Of a DNA stretch of 64,000 nt, positions 63,112-64,000 are shown piece by piece (the first letter of the stretch is position 1; every line of letters starts with the position of its first letter). The notes under the pieces are model-generated. The model was not told the origin of the DNA and made no database searches. It was given only the letters and a program-made list of their open reading frames with translations. Origin of the DNA: Thysanoteuthis rhombus (lineage: Eukaryota > Mollusca > Cephalopoda > Oegopsida > Thysanoteuthidae); contig OY735231.1 of NCBI GenBank assembly GCA_963457665.1, positions 33,905,369 through 33,969,368 of the forward strand, read 5' to 3'. The position numbers and the translations under genes were made by a program.

Positions 63112-63454
63112 AAAAAGCCTGGCAGCTGCAGGGACAAACCTCACTACTACTTCTATTCTGACCAAAGATGATTACTTTTTATTTGTATATATAATAAAGA
63201 GAAAATTCTAAAAAGTATTTTTGTAGTATAAATGTATTTACTCATTAGAATGTATTAATTCTTTGCATATCTGTAAGATGAAATTTCATAGATCTTCAAG
63301 ACTTGTCAGTTTGGCTCAGATAGTGAGAAAAGCAGGTTACCAACCACTTGGTTGTGATTTCAAATCACAGTTGGGAAATGTTAATTCTAAAATATATTTA
63401 TTCATGAAAATGAAATAAGCCCTTACATACTTCTAGCATAAATTTTGGTAGATA
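63112..63454 (+). repeat. tRNA-derived SINE-like unit D3
   Basis: The upstream part (GCCTGGCAGCTGCAGGGACA, TCTATTCTGACCAAAGATGA) matches 10737-10790. The tRNA-like part starts GACTTGTCAGTTTGGCTCAG at 63300 and ends GATTTCAAATCACAGTTGGG. Confidence 0.65.
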
Positions 63455-63660
63455 TGAAAGATTTATCAATTTAGCTCAGTTGGTAATAGACGAGACTACC
63501 AATCAGATATGATTTCAAATTATGGGAGAGGAATGTTCATTTTTGCTCCCCTAGATTTGGTGAAGATTATTCTTGTTCTTGTTACGGTAGACAAACAAAG
63601 TCAACTCCAGATTCAGACTGGAATTCAACAAAATTCAAATATGTTTTTTTATATTAGTTT
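63455..63660 (+). repeat. tRNA-derived SINE-like unit D4
   Basis: GATTTATCAATTTAGCTCAG, then TTGGTAATAGAC, contains a perfect A box (TAGCTCAGTTGG). GATTTCAAATTATGGGAGAG is the decayed B box. The tail TTCTTGTTCTTGTTACGGTA, then GACAAACAAAGTCAACTCCA, equals D2. It begins about 157 bases after D3, so D3 and D4 form a tandem pair. Confidence 0.68.
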
Positions 63661-63664
63661 GCGA

Positions 63665-64000
63665 AGCTTAAGAGGTAACAAATCACAGGATACTTGAATA
63701 GATTGATTAATTTTTGTTTTATTCAACTTCAGAAAACAGAATTGAAATATTTCCCAAACCAAATTAAAAGAATAATATAATTTGATATTCAGCTAGGGTC
63801 TAGGAAATAATTTCCTTTCCTTTCCCTTCCTCCCTATATCTATCAGCAATGAATCATTGTTCTCTGCTTATACCCTAATCGATGGTGACACAGACTTAGG
63901 TAAAAAGGTCACAATTTAAATGGATGACCATTGGGGAATATCAGGTGCCATAAACAGAACAATGCTTCAGCAAGCCTAGCAAGTTGAAAATGGGTCTTAC
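63665..64000. other. Unassigned DNA to the right edge
   Basis: CTTTCCTTTCCCTTCC at 63814 is a short pyrimidine run. Nothing else is recognised. Confidence 0.4.

Overview
This window reads as AT-rich, repeat-dominated, non-coding DNA from a metazoan nuclear genome. I infer an invertebrate, but the sequence alone does not fix the phylum. Evidence for a eukaryote: long dinucleotide arrays (TA, GT), eukaryotic non-LTR retrotransposon fragments of two lineages, mariner-type transposase relics, tRNA-derived SINE-like sequences with A and B boxes, a 5S rRNA pseudogene, and many diverged interspersed repeats. I found no intact protein-coding gene, intact tRNA, CRISPR array or bacterial-style operon. 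Open frames of 60-130 codons occur, but nearly all lie in repeats, in low-complexity DNA, or show no recognisable family.

Layout. 1-4 kb: an RTE-like LINE 3' end at the very left edge, a diverged direct duplication (188-440 / 1305-1560), tRNA-like sequence near 2.1-2.3 kb, and the first fold-back unit (3069-3412). 4-9 kb: a mariner HTH relic, a (TA)n array, a nearly loop-free ~370-bp palindrome carrying a tRNA-like promoter (6048-6417), and a tandem dispersed repeat. 9-20 kb: several dispersed families, a ~470-bp duplicated segment (14037-14505 / 17845-18311), a 5S rRNA pseudogene (17282-17398) and an internally deleted mariner element (19790-20229). 20-34 kb: long unassigned AT-rich stretches between copies of the dominant ~450-bp repeat (family A), a TIR element (23795-24225), a 570-bp tandem duplication (26.1-26.8 kb), a LINE copy with an inverted end (30424-30637) and a 50-bp perfect direct repeat (32388 / 33144). 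34-46 kb: the best-preserved RTE-like LINE C-terminus with a stepwise trinucleotide array as its tail (34590-35093), a TIR MITE (35591-35787), an RTE reverse-transcriptase fragment running into a ~500-bp inverted repeat (41830-42615), and another hairpin at 45931-46150. 46-64 kb: CR1/L2-like reverse-transcriptase relics (49740-51625), fold-back units at 53.4-53.85, 57.2-57.5 and 59.24-59.42 kb, a polypyrimidine minisatellite (54083-54345), a hAT-like terminus (56105), the longest (TA)n array (58134-58265), a perfect 57-bp triplication (59634-59803) and a cluster of tRNA-like SINE units (62.4-63.66 kb).

No set of genes works together here. The coherent signal is mobile-element history. Family A occurs at least 20 times in both orientations. 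One LINE lineage left six 3' ends, all ending in a TGA/ATC-type trinucleotide tail. Many distinct sequences are arranged as long inverted repeats, four of them built from the same arm sequence. Coordinates of diverged repeats are hand-aligned and should be read as approximate to about 10-20 bases.
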